The notes: generated from the letters alone by a model not told the origin. 64,000 nt of DNA from Planctomycetes bacterium syqfu (GCA_020974905.1 CP087563.1:2170001-2234000); one strand, 5' to 3'. Positions 1-9,664 are shown, counted from the stretch's first letter. A program made the numbers and translations.

Positions 1-3000
1 TTTCGAATTTTGCGTTGCGTAAGCATGCGTGCCAGGAACCACTGATTTTCTGATTGATTGTATTGCCCCAACCACTGGACCAAGGGTTGGGTCATGATCT
101 CGGGTTGAAACTGCGTGAGATACTTCTGAGCCAAAGCATTACGTTTGCGTCCCATGGTGATGGCTTGCGTCATTGTCTGGCTGAGTGTTGGCCAATCCTG
201 TGCGTGGATCAGATTGGCTGAGACATTGGGGTTTGCCTGCATCAATTGAGCGGTCTTTGCCAACCAATTGACGGTATGCAGATTAGGCTGCTCCCTGAGT
301 TCTAAACCCATCACTTGTCGTAACGCATCAAACGATGCCATCAAATCAGAAACAGCCTTGCCCAACGGCTGACACAGGCGCACGATTTCCTGGGGCAGGG
401 TTGGTGTCCAGTTCTGACAGGTGATCCCGCGTAATGGATGTTCTTCAACAGGACTCACAAGTTTGGAAGCATTGGTTAATTCGTCAGCCAATTCGAGCCA
501 ATGTTCATACTGTTGGCTACTCAGATTCACCGGATCGCCCATGGGCAGTTCCAGTGTGTAATCACGGGGCAATGCCATGAGTCGACTCAGTGCGGTAAAG
601 ACGGACATGCCAATCGCGCGGGGACGATGCATTGCATGAACGAGACTGTTAATGGTCTGGCGTGATTGCAACAATTCCGCGCAGTGTTTTTCCCAAGGCA
701 CGTGTGAGACGCTGCCACTGACATTCAGCGATTCCTGCAACTGATCGAGCACCTGTCGCTTGTTGGCTTTGTGCGAATGTAACTCCAAGGTAAAGGGGCC
801 AAGTCCGACATCGCTTAAGCGACTGTGAACGACATTAAGTGCAGCCTGTTTTTCAGCAACAAACAGCACACGCTTGCCATGCCCCAGACAGTGAGCAATG
901 AGGTTGGTGATGGTTTGGGATTTACCGGTCCCCGGAGGGCCTTCGAGGACAAAGCTTTTGCCATCATGTGCGGCAAAGATCGCTGAGAGTTGCGAGGAGT
1001 CTGCATCCAATGGACAGTAAGTTTGAACCGGATCACGCGTTTGATCCAACTCGGCAGGCTCAGGGAAAGGCGTCCCATCATCAAAGGCTTCATCCGGTCG
1101 ATCAACAAGATGCCGAACGGTGTGACTGCGCATCAGCGCTCCCGTCCGCTGCTCCAGATCACGCCACATCAGAAACTTGGTAAAGGAGAAGAGTCCAAGA
1201 TGCGCTTCTTCGACAATATCCCATCTCGGTACATCCACCACCAAGGCACGGAAACGCCCTAAAATCCCAGGGATATCCAAGCCGCTGTCATCGGTGAGTA
1301 ACTCATCAAGCCCCGGCTCTTCCAAGCCGAACTCTTTGAGTTTCTGCATCAAAGTGACATTGATATGCGGGTCATCATCGGCTTGCGATATCGTAAACGG
1401 CGCGCTGGCAGAACTCCGGGACAACGTCACCGGCAAAAGCAAAATCGGTGCATACCGTGCCTTGTCACTGGTCGGTGTTTCGTACCACTTGAGCATGCCC
1501 AGCGCAAGGTACAACGTGCTCACACCCGACTCTTCGATTTCAGTCCGCGTGCTTCGAAGTAACTCCAACAGGCGTCCATTGAGTTCCTGCTCCGAGAGAT
1601 CAGCCGGTAAACAGCGGTGTTCGAGCATGTCCTGCATGAAGTTTTCTACCAGGTCATCGGTGAACATCGACTTCTGTGCCTGGGCTCGCAATTGGCTGAG
1701 TTCCGAGAGATTATGCATCGAGTAAAACTGAAAGGTCTTCCCGGCAGCGAGCATGTCTTCAAGCTGACCAAGCATGTTGCCAAAGATCGGTACAGCACGT
1801 TTGCTGTTGCGGTTGTAATTGAGCACGCGGTTACGCAGACTCAAATCAAGCAGCTTGCGTTTCCATCGTTCGATCCGGGCGGACGGCGTTTCGACATCCT
1901 GATCATCCGTGGGTTTGGCAGCATGATTGGATGGCGTGCTGCGTTCCTGAACCTGCGGGATGGCTGAAGCATCATTGGACTTTTCATCCTGAATCTGCAC
2001 CACCACCTGCCCATCAATCACTGTCCGGGATGGCAGGGGTCGGATCATCAGCGTGCGTGCGGACTTCACATCAATCGCGCAGATGAATTTCTGCGGGTCG
2101 TTGAGATGCACACGCCCTGCGGTGATGCAGCGATCAAGTGCGGGTAGCGGATCATGCGTGAGCATCGTGGACTCAAAGAGTGTGATCTCACGTAAATCAA
2201 CACGCTTGGATAAACTCGTGGGTTCATCCATCGTCGCGTAAGCATAATGCGTCTCATGCATCCAGACGCCAACAAAGGCATGCCCCTGAATGATGACCAA
2301 CAAGGGGTAAAGACCGGCCTGCTCCAGACAGGCTGCCATGAGCATGGATAAATCCAGACAGGTGCCCAATTGATGGTTGGCCATATCGTCTGGGAATCGG
2401 ACTTTCTGGCCGGTGTTTTCAAAACTGGCTGGTGGATTGATGTAACTGATCTGCAACTGGCCGATGGCGGTGTAGATCGCATAGGCAATATCCATCACGC
2501 GCTGTGCCGAACCGGATTGATAACCATCCAGTGAAGCACCGGAGACGGACTTGCGCAGAATCTTACTGGCCGTTGAGAGGATTGACTGAACCTGCGGATG
2601 ATTGGGGAGAATGTAGGCCGCGGTGAGTTCGACCAGTGAACCAGAACCATGCCACTCGTTAAACGCCAGCACATCCATCGGCCCGGTCCAGCGTTGGAGT
2701 TGGCCATCGGTGTTACTGACGGTGACAACCAACTGCGTTTTCTCGCGTTCATTTTGAGAGGCAAGACGAGCCGGATCCAGCTGCATGTGAACCTGATCAA
2801 GGCGATGCGTCCCCTGGGCAGCGATCATCTCCACACGACATTGCCACCGGGCACAGTGTTCACTTTGCAGTGAGACATCAATGGTCAGATTGTCGAGTTC
2901 GTTTTCAGTGTTGTTGACCAACGTGATCTGCTGAATCAACGGGACATCATTCTGATGGACGGCATAGCTGAGAAAGCCAGCATAGTCCACGCTGATGGAC

Positions 3001-3059
3001 AAGGGGTCTGCTGTCGTTTGGCTGACCTGGTGCGCTTGATCGGATGGCGTTTGTGACAT
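1..3059 (-). CDS. DUF4011-type superfamily 1 helicase, 3' end cut by window edge
   Basis: An open frame runs on the minus strand from the ATG at 3059 to base 1, giving at least 1019 residues with no stop. Residues about 230-265 carry a transglutaminase-like stretch (LGTCLDLSMLMAACLEQAG, then GHAFVGVW) typical of the N-terminus of DUF4011 proteins. DUF4011 starts near residue 395 (RWKRKLLDLSLRNRVLNY). The Walker A loop GPPGTGKSQT lies near residue 710, with a helicase core after it. In this family the missing C-terminus usually holds the second helicase lobe, DUF3320 and a Vsr-like nuclease domain; that part is not visible here. Such helicases are often associated with phage defence or DNA processing, but the role here is unproven. 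It stands alone, with no partner gene in view. Confidence 0.88.
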   Translation of the reverse strand, partial: MSQTPSDQAHQVSQTTADPLSISVDYAGFLSYAVHQNDVPLIQQITLVNNTENELDNLTIDVSLQSEHCARWQCRVEMIAAQGTHRLDQVHMQLDPARLASQNEREKTQLVVTVSNTDGQLQRWTGPMDVLAFNEWHGSGSLVELTAAYILPNHPQVQSILSTASKILRKSVSGASLDGYQSGSAQRVMDIAYAIYTAIGQLQISYINPPASFENTGQKVRFPDDMANHQLGTCLDLSMLMAACLEQAGLYPLLVIIQGHAFVGVWMHETHYAYATMDEPTSLSKRVDLREITLFESTMLTHDPLPALDRCITAGRVHLNDPQKFICAIDVKSARTLMIRPLPSRTVIDGQVVVQIQDEKSNDASAIPQVQERSTPSNHAAKPTDDQDVETPSARIERWKRKLLDLSLRNRVLNYNRNSKRAVPIFGNMLGQLEDMLAAGKTFQFYSMHNLSELSQLRAQAQKSMFTDDLVENFMQDMLEHRCLPADLSEQELNGRLLELLRSTRTEIEESGVSTLYLALGMLKWYETPTSDKARYAPILLLPVTLSRSSASAPFTISQADDDPHINVTLMQKLKEFGLEEPGLDELLTDDSGLDIPGILGRFRALVVDVPRWDIVEEAHLGLFSFTKFLMWRDLEQRTGALMRSHTVRHLVDRPDEAFDDGTPFPEPAELDQTRDPVQTYCPLDADSSQLSAIFAAHDGKSFVLEGPPGTGKSQTITNLIAHCLGHGKRVLFVAEKQAALNVVHSRLSDVGLGPFTLELHSHKANKRQVLDQLQESLNVSGSVSHVPWEKHCAELLQSRQTINSLVHAMHRPRAIGMSVFTALSRLMALPRDYTLELPMGDPVNLSSQQYEHWLELADELTNASKLVSPVEEHPLRGITCQNWTPTLPQEIVRLCQPLGKAVSDLMASFDALRQVMGLELREQPNLHTVNWLAKTAQLMQANPNVSANLIHAQDWPTLSQTMTQAITMGRKRNALAQKYLTQFQPEIMTQPLVQWLGQYNQSENQWFLARMLTQRKIR

Positions 3060-3337
3060 TGGTATTCATACCCCCGGCTTTGACGCGTCGCGGATTTGGC
3101 GGATGCGATGCTCAACTGTAACGTCCTATGCCCAGCACATCATACCTGATGCCTGTTGAGCATGGACATATCATATCGCAAGAAGCCGATTTCCTGACGC
3201 GTCAAAACTGGAGAGATGAAATTCGTATCAGGTGAATTAAGCCGCCTGAATAAGCAGTGGATATTGGCTGGCATCCTTGACTTTGCCGATGCATGGGGGC
3301 AAAGCCATCCAGCCGTCAGCCGCAAGTAACCAGCATA
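3060..3337. other. Intergenic region upstream of the helicase
   Basis: This is 278 bases with no convincing gene. It holds the 5' region of the helicase and the 3' flank of the sulfatase gene. The palindrome TGACGCGTC occurs twice, at 3081-3089 and as full TGACGCGTCA at 3195-3204. I see no clean sigma-70 promoter. Confidence 0.4.
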
Positions 3338-4795
3338 TCAATCGTCTTCATGGCCGGTTTTTGCTGTCTCACGGATCGGGCGCCGTGGTGTCCGGGGCAT
3401 GGTGTCGGGTGCCACACAATAGGACATCGACTGGATCAACTGCTTGCGCATGCGACTGATCCGGCTGGCCTGCCTGGGGTCGGTTGCCAGATTCTGCTGT
3501 TCATGTGGATCAGCTTGACGATCAAAAAGCTGCTCCCTGCCATGGGCATGCAGGACATACTTCCAATCGCGTTGGCAGCACATCCGCCAACTCTGCGAAT
3601 CCATGGGAGCGTCCTGTGCAAAATCGCGTCCCTGCAATTCGCATTCGGAATAGGCCCATGGTCGATGCGTCGTTGACTGACCGGTGATGTAAGACATAAA
3701 CGATCGGCCTGGGGTCTGGGGAAGCCAGCGATCGATCGGTCCTTCACAACCCGCCAACTCAAGGATGGTGCACGGCAGGTCCACCGCTTCGACCATGCCA
3801 TCGCGTTGCTGCCCTGCCTCAACGCGCCCCGGCCAACGGATGGTGATCGGCGTCCGACAGGATGGATCATAAGCCCAACCTTTATGGTCCAATCCAAGAT
3901 CACCAATCATATCACCATGATCCGACCCAAAGATCACCACGGTGTTCGATGCCAAATCGTGTTGATCCAGCCAGTCGAGTAACCGCGCGATCTGGTCATC
4001 CACCAGCGTGATCATGTCAGCATGCATCGCACGGTGTTCCTGAAACTGCCTGATGCGTTGGGGATCGGACACACCAATGGGCTTGGGCATATCACCGGGG
4101 TCATGTCGACCAAAGTACGGCCTGGGGGGATCGAGTGGGAAATGAGGTGCACAAAACGAAACATGCAGAAAAAACGGCTTGTCCGTGTCATAGGCATTAA
4201 GCCAATCCCATGCCTGATTGCCAATAAAACCATCAATGTAATCGCCGGCATTCAGACAGGATGGTTCATAGCGCTCCTGGCCGTCAAGCTGCGGATTCCG
4301 GCTGGCAATGTCACGGCGATAGGCGTTGAGCAAACCGCGTTTTTGCAGGTGTTGTGTCCAGCGACAATCACGCCACGATGCAAGTGATTTACCGCAGACT
4401 TCAATCGCCTGATCAAACCCTCGTGCCAGAAGTTTGTCTTCATCATCACGCAGATCAATGAAATTCAGACCGCCATGTGCATGGACTTTGCCAATGACCG
4501 CGGTGTGATAGCCATTTTGTTGCAGTGCCTGGGGCATGGAAGGCAACATCGGCCAATCGTGATTGTTACGGACCAGCCCATAAGCTGCCTGCGATGCATA
4601 AAGTCCGTGATACCACGTAAAGCGCGTGGGCATGCACACGGGACAATTACTGAATGTCTGACTGAGTACCGTCCCCTGCTTTGCCAACCGGTCCATTGCC
4701 GGCGTCTGCAATGAGCCAGCCAAGCCCGTGCGACCAAAGAAATCAAAACGGTGTTGATCATCGGTGATCAGAAGGATGTTGGGCTTGCCGGTCAC
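3338..4795 (-). CDS. Sulfatase (arylsulfatase family)
   Basis: Type I sulfatase of 485 aa that would hydrolyse sulfate esters, most likely on a sulfated polysaccharide or oligosaccharide. Metal ligands D12-D13 lie in ITDDQH. The formylglycine motif is C54-M-P-T-R58, fitting CxPxR. A DHG metal site occurs in FGSDHGDM around residue 310. Length is normal for the family. No signal peptide is evident, so it may act in the cytoplasm. The start is GTG at 4795, whose GTGA overlaps the stop of the upstream GH43-like gene, implying translational coupling. It is the last gene of the 7382-to-3338 set. The exact substrate cannot be read from the sequence. Confidence 0.9.
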   Translation of the reverse strand: MTGKPNILLITDDQHRFDFFGRTGLAGSLQTPAMDRLAKQGTVLSQTFSNCPVCMPTRFTWYHGLYASQAAYGLVRNNHDWPMLPSMPQALQQNGYHTAVIGKVHAHGGLNFIDLRDDEDKLLARGFDQAIEVCGKSLASWRDCRWTQHLQKRGLLNAYRRDIASRNPQLDGQERYEPSCLNAGDYIDGFIGNQAWDWLNAYDTDKPFFLHVSFCAPHFPLDPPRPYFGRHDPGDMPKPIGVSDPQRIRQFQEHRAMHADMITLVDDQIARLLDWLDQHDLASNTVVIFGSDHGDMIGDLGLDHKGWAYDPSCRTPITIRWPGRVEAGQQRDGMVEAVDLPCTILELAGCEGPIDRWLPQTPGRSFMSYITGQSTTHRPWAYSECELQGRDFAQDAPMDSQSWRMCCQRDWKYVLHAHGREQLFDRQADPHEQQNLATDPRQASRISRMRKQLIQSMSYCVAPDTMPRTPRRPIRETAKTGHEDD

Positions 4796-5844
4796 ACAGG
4801 CGCTCCGATCATGGGCAAGGTGAATTCACTGATTTGTCTCACCAGGACACCACTGGGGCCAGGTGGCAAAAGTACGGCATTGACCAGACAACACGGTTGA
4901 TTGTTTTCCAGATACAAATACGGTCGTTCGACAAAGCGTGCTTGTACCGTATCCGACTCATCCCGGAAATGAATCCCAAGATGATAGGCAGGTGTGTCGC
5001 AAGTCTTCTGCCAATGGCGTCCGTCCTGTGAATGGTACAGCAACCCGGCGTCGGCGATGCCACACTCGCGGCCACTCATATCCTTGGCCAGCATGAGATA
5101 GCCATCGTCCGTTGCCCAGACATTGGGATCTTCCACATCGTGTTCAAAGAGCAGTGACGGTTCTTCACGTTTGTATGGACCCACCGGTGAATCAGCAACC
5201 GCAAAGCCAAGCCACAGCGGTTCGCGGGGTCCGGCAGTGGACTTGTAAATCATGCCGATGCGTCCGTCGGGCATCTCATGCAAGGCCGGGTTGGTGGTCA
5301 TGCCATGATCCCACATCCCCGGTCGCGGGTGAATCACCGGGTTGTGATCACATGGTGTCCAAGGCCCTGCTGCTGTCGGTGCGGTAGCAATACCGATGCG
5401 TTGTCGGAACCGGATGGCCGTCCAATGTTCGAAGTTGTTACCTTCCCGCTGGCGTCGTGCCTTGGACGGGTCGGCATCATCCCAACGCGTGCCGATGTAG
5501 GCCATGATGTATTGATCACCAAACCGGTACACACGTGCATTGTGTGCCATGTCGGCTGACCAGTGTTGCTCGTTGAGGACGTCCAGTTGCTCGCAGAAGG
5601 TAAAGGGTCCGGTGGGAGAATCCGATTCGGCACGGATCACATGCGAATCGGTCAACCAACCATGAAACCCCATTTCAGCAGGCCAACGCGATGCGTAGAG
5701 TTGGTACTTGCCATCTTCGCTGCGAATCAACGAACCGTCCCAGACATAGTAACCTTCCATCTCAAAGAGCTGACTGCGATCCGGCGGGACAAACTGCATC
5801 AAGGTTGCAACAGACGGCATGTCGATAAAAACTTCACTGGACAT
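4792..5844 (-). CDS. Five-bladed beta-propeller glycosidase (GH43/GH117-like)
   Basis: A 350-aa protein with the repeated blade pattern of clan GH-F/J-like propellers: YYVWDGSLIRSEDGKYQLYA near the N-terminus, then PVIHPRPGMWDHGMTTNPAL and NVWATDDGYLMLAKDM. These Asp/Glu-bearing turns resemble GH43, GH117 and related arabinosidase or neoagarobiosidase-like families. No signal peptide is seen, so it may act on imported oligosaccharide. The ATG at 5844 shares one base with the TGA of the upstream glycosidase, and its own stop overlaps the sulfatase start. Family assignment is by pattern only; the exact GH family is uncertain. Confidence 0.75.
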   Translation of the reverse strand: MSSEVFIDMPSVATLMQFVPPDRSQLFEMEGYYVWDGSLIRSEDGKYQLYASRWPAEMGFHGWLTDSHVIRAESDSPTGPFTFCEQLDVLNEQHWSADMAHNARVYRFGDQYIMAYIGTRWDDADPSKARRQREGNNFEHWTAIRFRQRIGIATAPTAAGPWTPCDHNPVIHPRPGMWDHGMTTNPALHEMPDGRIGMIYKSTAGPREPLWLGFAVADSPVGPYKREEPSLLFEHDVEDPNVWATDDGYLMLAKDMSGRECGIADAGLLYHSQDGRHWQKTCDTPAYHLGIHFRDESDTVQARFVERPYLYLENNQPCCLVNAVLLPPGPSGVLVRQISEFTLPMIGAPV

Positions 5845-7382
5845 CAGGGGTGGTTCCTCAAAACGGTGTAACTGTATGCGGGTAACGAAATGGCAGAGAC
5901 TTGACTGTCATGGGCCAGGCGCTGGACCTCTTCATCGGTTTGCTCAAGCTCCGCGACAAAGGTCTCACCCTGCCAAGTACCTTGAGGCAGATTGACCTTG
6001 GCGGACTCGGCACTGCGGTTGATCAGAAACAACGTGGTCTCACTGCCACGTTGCATGGCAATGGCGCGGACATTGGCAAAGGTCTGGTCATGCAATCTCA
6101 ACCGACCTTTGAATTGCCCGACACCTTCAATGGGTAAATCAGTAACTTGAATATTCTCACCGCGCGTCGCCTGACCGATGTGAGCAAACATCTGGGCCAG
6201 GGGTTGATTCAGACTTACACGTTTGATCTCATCGCCACGACCGATGACCATCACCGGCATTTTTCGGCTTGGTGCTGCGATGAGATGTTTACAGATCATC
6301 TCGATCGGGCCGTGGTCCGCGATCAATGCCAAGATAAAGTTGATCTCCGCCAAGCGACTCCACCAGCCAAACTCGGCACTGTGTTTGTGCTCGCGATTGC
6401 CCACCCAGGTCACCATGCCCACTTCGGTAAGCCAGATTGCTTTGTCCGTGCCGTAGTATTTTTGATGGTGTTCCCTGAGCCAACCGGGATAGGCATCCCC
6501 CGCTCCCAGCAGCCACTGCATGCGCTGCTTGGATGTCCATTTAAGTCGGTGCTGAAACTGGGGCCAACTTTGCAGATAAATGTGGTACACCACCGCATCA
6601 TAAAAACTGCGATCAGCGGAAAGTTTTTGATTCCACTGCACCAATCCCGGTGCCGAATCCTCCGGCACGCCCTGCTCACTTCCCCCTGGAAACTGCAGGT
6701 AAATCGGTCCGCCCCCCACCACTGCCACCTGTGCTTTGGGCCAACGGGAATGGATTCGGCTGCCCAACTCACGGGCGTAGGTGATGTAATCCTCAGGCGA
6801 TTGAATCGGTCCCTTGTAATGTTTGAAGTCCGAATTGGGGAGCATCAGGGCATCGACTTCATTGCCCACTTCCCAATGCATGATCGGCAGCGAACCATCG
6901 GGCTTGGCTAACGACTCAACCCATTGCCACTGACTGTCCACGGTGTCGGTCAGTGCGTTGAACACGAAGACCGGGCGCATGTTCAACTGCTCACACAATC
7001 GCATGAAGCCTGCCTGGTTGGCATCAATATCGAACATGAACTTGGTTGTGGCCTTACCCAACGGATGCGGGGGCACCTGGCGTTGTGTCCGCCAATCATA
7101 AAATTGGGACAAGGTTCCGCCGGGAAAACGCATGTTGCTCGGCGCCAGTTCATCCACCACCTTGACCATGCGTGGATCATCCCATGGGGTTGTCTGCCCA
7201 CGCCCTCCTGCTGTGGCTGGCACGTTGGTGTTATAGCCAAACAGGTTGGCAGGCAGTGTGGACCATGTGACATCCTCAGACAACTTCAGTGACACGTCGG
7301 ATGTTTGGGCAGTCACATGGAAGGTTGGCAGCAACAACACGGCAGCGCACAACCAACGTAAACCACCAAGGTGCGGTCTCAT
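5844..7382 (-). CDS. Secreted GH-A clan glycosidase (GH39/GH51/GH79-like)
   Basis: A 512-aa protein with a Sec signal peptide (hydrophobic LCAAVLLLPTFHVTAQ, residues 11-26). A TIM-barrel retaining glycosidase is indicated by MRFPGGTLSQFYDW near residue 85, the acid/base region WEVGNEV (E175) and the candidate nucleophile WLTEVG (E320). The C-terminal 80 residues look like the beta-sandwich of GH51/GH39-type enzymes. A good ribosome site (AAAGGA) precedes the ATG at 7382. It leads the transcript that continues into the GH43-like protein and sulfatase, suggesting stepwise breakdown of a sulfated, perhaps arabinose- or uronate-containing glycan. The specificity is inference. Confidence 0.8.
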   Translation of the reverse strand: MRPHLGGLRWLCAAVLLLPTFHVTAQTSDVSLKLSEDVTWSTLPANLFGYNTNVPATAGGRGQTTPWDDPRMVKVVDELAPSNMRFPGGTLSQFYDWRTQRQVPPHPLGKATTKFMFDIDANQAGFMRLCEQLNMRPVFVFNALTDTVDSQWQWVESLAKPDGSLPIMHWEVGNEVDALMLPNSDFKHYKGPIQSPEDYITYARELGSRIHSRWPKAQVAVVGGGPIYLQFPGGSEQGVPEDSAPGLVQWNQKLSADRSFYDAVVYHIYLQSWPQFQHRLKWTSKQRMQWLLGAGDAYPGWLREHHQKYYGTDKAIWLTEVGMVTWVGNREHKHSAEFGWWSRLAEINFILALIADHGPIEMICKHLIAAPSRKMPVMVIGRGDEIKRVSLNQPLAQMFAHIGQATRGENIQVTDLPIEGVGQFKGRLRLHDQTFANVRAIAMQRGSETTLFLINRSAESAKVNLPQGTWQGETFVAELEQTDEEVQRLAHDSQVSAISLPAYSYTVLRNHP

Positions 7383-7446
7383 CGAAAAATCCTTTCAAAG
7401 TAAAGTCGGGTTCATATGTCAAGGCGGGTCAGTCAACCCAGCATAC

Positions 7447-8199
7447 TCATTGCAGAATGTCAAAGTCATGCCACTGGAGTGTTTCACCGGGCAACATCGA
7501 CACGTGACCATCCGCAAACAGGCGGTTGGACGATTCACTATGAATGTCCAGCCAATACCGAAAGGCGAAGGAGCCGGTCGGTTCGCCGGAGACGATGGGC
7601 CAATTGGCAAAGGCGCATTCGACGACACTCACAACTTTCGATGGCTTGAGAATCTGATCTGGGCGGGTATGTTTCTGTTCATCGCGGAGTCCGCCGACAC
7701 CTGCAAAATCCCAGTTTGAAGTGTCCGCCGTGTGGCCCCCGGTATCCCCCATGCCGTAGGAATGTCCGAACTGATTGCCTTGCCTGGGAGCCGTGTTACT
7801 TGGGCAGTAGAGCTTGACATACTCGTGGATATTGGCATTGCTGTGACCGGGTGTAATCGAGACGTTGGCATAATGATCAATGAGTCCGGCTTCGACCAAA
7901 CGCATCGGCCAATGCTGCCAATAGGTGGGAGTTGAGCCGGAATACCATTGGCTTGATTCGTCGGGTGTGCTGTTGGTGCCGGTGCCCAGTTCTGCACGTG
8001 GGTAAAATGAGGCATCAACGACATAGGTTTCAAACATCAGGGCGATCTGCCTGAGATTGCTTGCACATTGAATGCCTCTTGCTGACTCACGTGCCTTGGC
8101 AAGTGCAGGTAACAAAATGGCGATCAGTAATGCGACGATCGAGATGACAACCAACAGTTCGATGAGTGTAAAAGCGCGTTGTTGGCAGAAGCGTTGCAT
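7447..8199 (-). CDS. Pseudopilin-like protein with prepilin N-terminus
   Basis: A 250-aa protein beginning with a type IV prepilin signal ([18 protein letters not shown], residues 9-26); cleavage would fall before F10 and the Glu at +5 is present. The globular part ends with [11 protein letters not shown], the DG motif typical of planctomycete and Lentisphaerota pseudopilins. It should be exported and processed by a prepilin peptidase. It sits between a LacI regulator and glycosidase genes, as three other pseudopilins in this window do. The start at 8199 has a strong AAGGAGAG ribosome site. Its role in sugar use is unknown. Confidence 0.88.
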   Translation of the reverse strand: MQRFCQQRAFTLIELLVVISIVALLIAILLPALAKARESARGIQCASNLRQIALMFETYVVDASFYPRAELGTGTNSTPDESSQWYSGSTPTYWQHWPMRLVEAGLIDHYANVSITPGHSNANIHEYVKLYCPSNTAPRQGNQFGHSYGMGDTGGHTADTSNWDFAGVGGLRDEQKHTRPDQILKPSKVVSVVECAFANWPIVSGEPTGSFAFRYWLDIHSESSNRLFADGHVSMLPGETLQWHDFDILQ

Positions 8200-8212
8200 G
8201 GTTCTCTCCTTG

Positions 8213-8228
8213 CGGTCGATGTTGACCG
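8213..8228 (-). promoter_or_regulatory. Hairpin just upstream of the pseudopilin ribosome site
   Basis: CGGTC (8213-8217) and GACCG (8224-8228) pair around a 6-base loop, immediately 5' of the AAGGAGAG ribosome site of the pseudopilin gene. It could stabilise the processed mRNA or tune translation. The evidence is the short perfect stem only. Confidence 0.3.
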
Positions 8229-8333
8229 TATGCGAATCAATCCAATCCTCCGGTTGGGCTCGACAAGTTCAGTGCGATGGACAACCCGCCGGACATTGCC
8301 AGCGTTGATTGACATCAATCTTCAACTTTTCAA

Positions 8334-9434
8334 TCAGTCCGACGTTGACAGGCCAGGCTTGTAACCGGGTGCGGTTGTCCCTGGGATCCAATGTCCGGAC
8401 AGGCGTTGGGATGAAACGTCTTGCATCTGTCCTTCGATGCCGCCAAGTAACATGCTCGCAGCAACGCGTCCCATCTCGTAACGATCAAAACTCACGCGAC
8501 TGAGATTGGGGAAGGTGACACTGATCTGTTGACTGTCATCGCAGCACGCCAAACCAAAATCCTTACCAACCAGACCCCCCGCCTGGTTGGCAGCAGAAAC
8601 CAAAGTCATTGCATGTCGTGTTCCTGAAGCAATGATGGCAGTGTCCGCAGTGAGTTGTTGCTGCTGACAGAGACTCAGCATCTCGCCATACGGCTCATCA
8701 CTGACATGACACCAATCAACGGGAACGCCCAATCGCTCAGCCATCTTGCGCACACCGATCTCACGTTCGTGGGCACTGTAATGTGCACTGGCATGGGCAT
8801 CAGGCCCCAACCAAATCAAACGGCGGTAACCCGAAGCAACCAGTCTCTGGACCACCAGCTGGGCAGCTGCGGTCTCATCGCGATGCAGACATCCGTTGGG
8901 ACGCCATTCGTTGTTCTCAACCCACAGACAAGGCACCACATCACTTTGAATCTCACGGAGCAACTGTTCGACCTGATCGGGAATTTCACCGCCCAGAACG
9001 ATCATGCCATCCATGATGTTCTCACGGAACATGCGCGGCACCTCGCCGTTGGCATCGGCCAACTCATGCAGATGAACCAGCGACATCATGTAATCCGACT
9101 CGGCCAATTGGTCATTGATCCCCACGATGGTTTCAAAACTCTGGAGAAAGACGAACTTGCGATCCGGTGCATTGCGGATAACCACGCCGATCATGTGCGA
9201 CTTGCGATTGGCCATGGCACGTGCCGCCCAGGAGGGTCGGTAATTGAGCCTACGAGCGATCTGGTGAATCTTTCTGGCATTGGCTGCAGCGCTGGCCCAA
9301 CCGTTCTTGTTCTTGCCGTTGAGCACGCGCGAAACGGTTCCAATGGAGACCCCCGCCTCGGCAGCGATCTGCGCGATAGTCGGACCATTGCCGGATTCGT
9401 TAGCCCCAGATTGTGAAGTTTGAAGCGTTTTCAT
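8334..9434 (-). CDS. LacI-family transcriptional regulator
   Basis: A 366-aa regulator with the classical LacI helix-turn-helix at residues about 16-35 (IAQIAAEAGVSIGTVSRVLN) followed by a periplasmic-binding-protein-like sugar domain. I start it at the ATG at 9434; a further in-frame ATG at 9470 would add 12 residues without a better ribosome site. The hinge region is slightly unusual (KNKNGWASAAANARKI), longer than in GalR or LacI. Four LacI-type operator sequences lie from its start codon to 9586, so autoregulation is likely. It precedes the pseudopilin, GH and sulfatase genes on the same strand and is the best candidate for controlling them. The effector is unknown, presumably a sugar. 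Confidence 0.92.
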   Translation of the reverse strand: MKTLQTSQSGANESGNGPTIAQIAAEAGVSIGTVSRVLNGKNKNGWASAAANARKIHQIARRLNYRPSWAARAMANRKSHMIGVVIRNAPDRKFVFLQSFETIVGINDQLAESDYMMSLVHLHELADANGEVPRMFRENIMDGMIVLGGEIPDQVEQLLREIQSDVVPCLWVENNEWRPNGCLHRDETAAAQLVVQRLVASGYRRLIWLGPDAHASAHYSAHEREIGVRKMAERLGVPVDWCHVSDEPYGEMLSLCQQQQLTADTAIIASGTRHAMTLVSAANQAGGLVGKDFGLACCDDSQQISVTFPNLSRVSFDRYEMGRVAASMLLGGIEGQMQDVSSQRLSGHWIPGTTAPGYKPGLSTSD

Positions 9435-9586
9435 CTTGTTCCATTCTAGCCCTGCCAAATCGTGAATCAAGTGAAAGTTTAAAGCGCTTTAACAATTTCT
9501 TGAAACGCTTTAAAAACAAAGCTTCTATAAACACCACAATCTGATATTATAAAATTATTTACAGACGTTTTAAAAACGTTTTAAAC
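9422..9586 (-). promoter_or_regulatory. Cluster of LacI-type operators with a candidate promoter
   Basis: Four related sites with a CG centre flanked by A and T runs: GAAGCGTTTTC at 9422-9432, the perfect palindrome TTAAAGCGCTTTAA at 9479-9492, TTGAAACGCTTTAAA at 9500-9514, and AAAACGTTTT at 9573-9582 with a half copy just left of it. A minus-strand TATAAT lies at 9546-9551, with the last site over the expected -35 position. The arrangement fits repression of the LacI gene by its own product. The 9435-9748 gap holds no gene. Confidence 0.7.
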
Positions 9587-9628
9587 TTGAAGAAAATCTC
9601 ACTTTTTTTGACCTGATCACGGACATCT

Positions 9629-9664
9629 AAAAAAACAACGACTGACACAAGTTGCCAGCCGTTG
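9629..9664 (-). terminator. Rho-independent terminator of the nine-gene catabolic operon
   Basis: Read on the minus strand, the stem AACGGCTG / CAGTCGTT (one G-U pair) is followed by a G and a run of T. It lies 85 bases downstream of the last dehydrogenase gene and upstream of the LacI promoter, so it separates the two transcripts. Confidence 0.75.

Noticed and set aside
3140-3325. 61-codon minus-strand open frame before the helicase
   Set aside because: No ribosome site and no family pattern; the region is better explained as control sequence.
6147-6911. Long plus-strand open frame opposite the GH-A glycosidase
   Set aside because: It is antisense to a gene with signal peptide, catalytic Glu motifs and a ribosome site, and shows no family pattern of its own.
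8655-9416. 253-codon plus-strand open frame
   Set aside because: It is antisense to the LacI gene and lacks any recognised domain or ribosome site.
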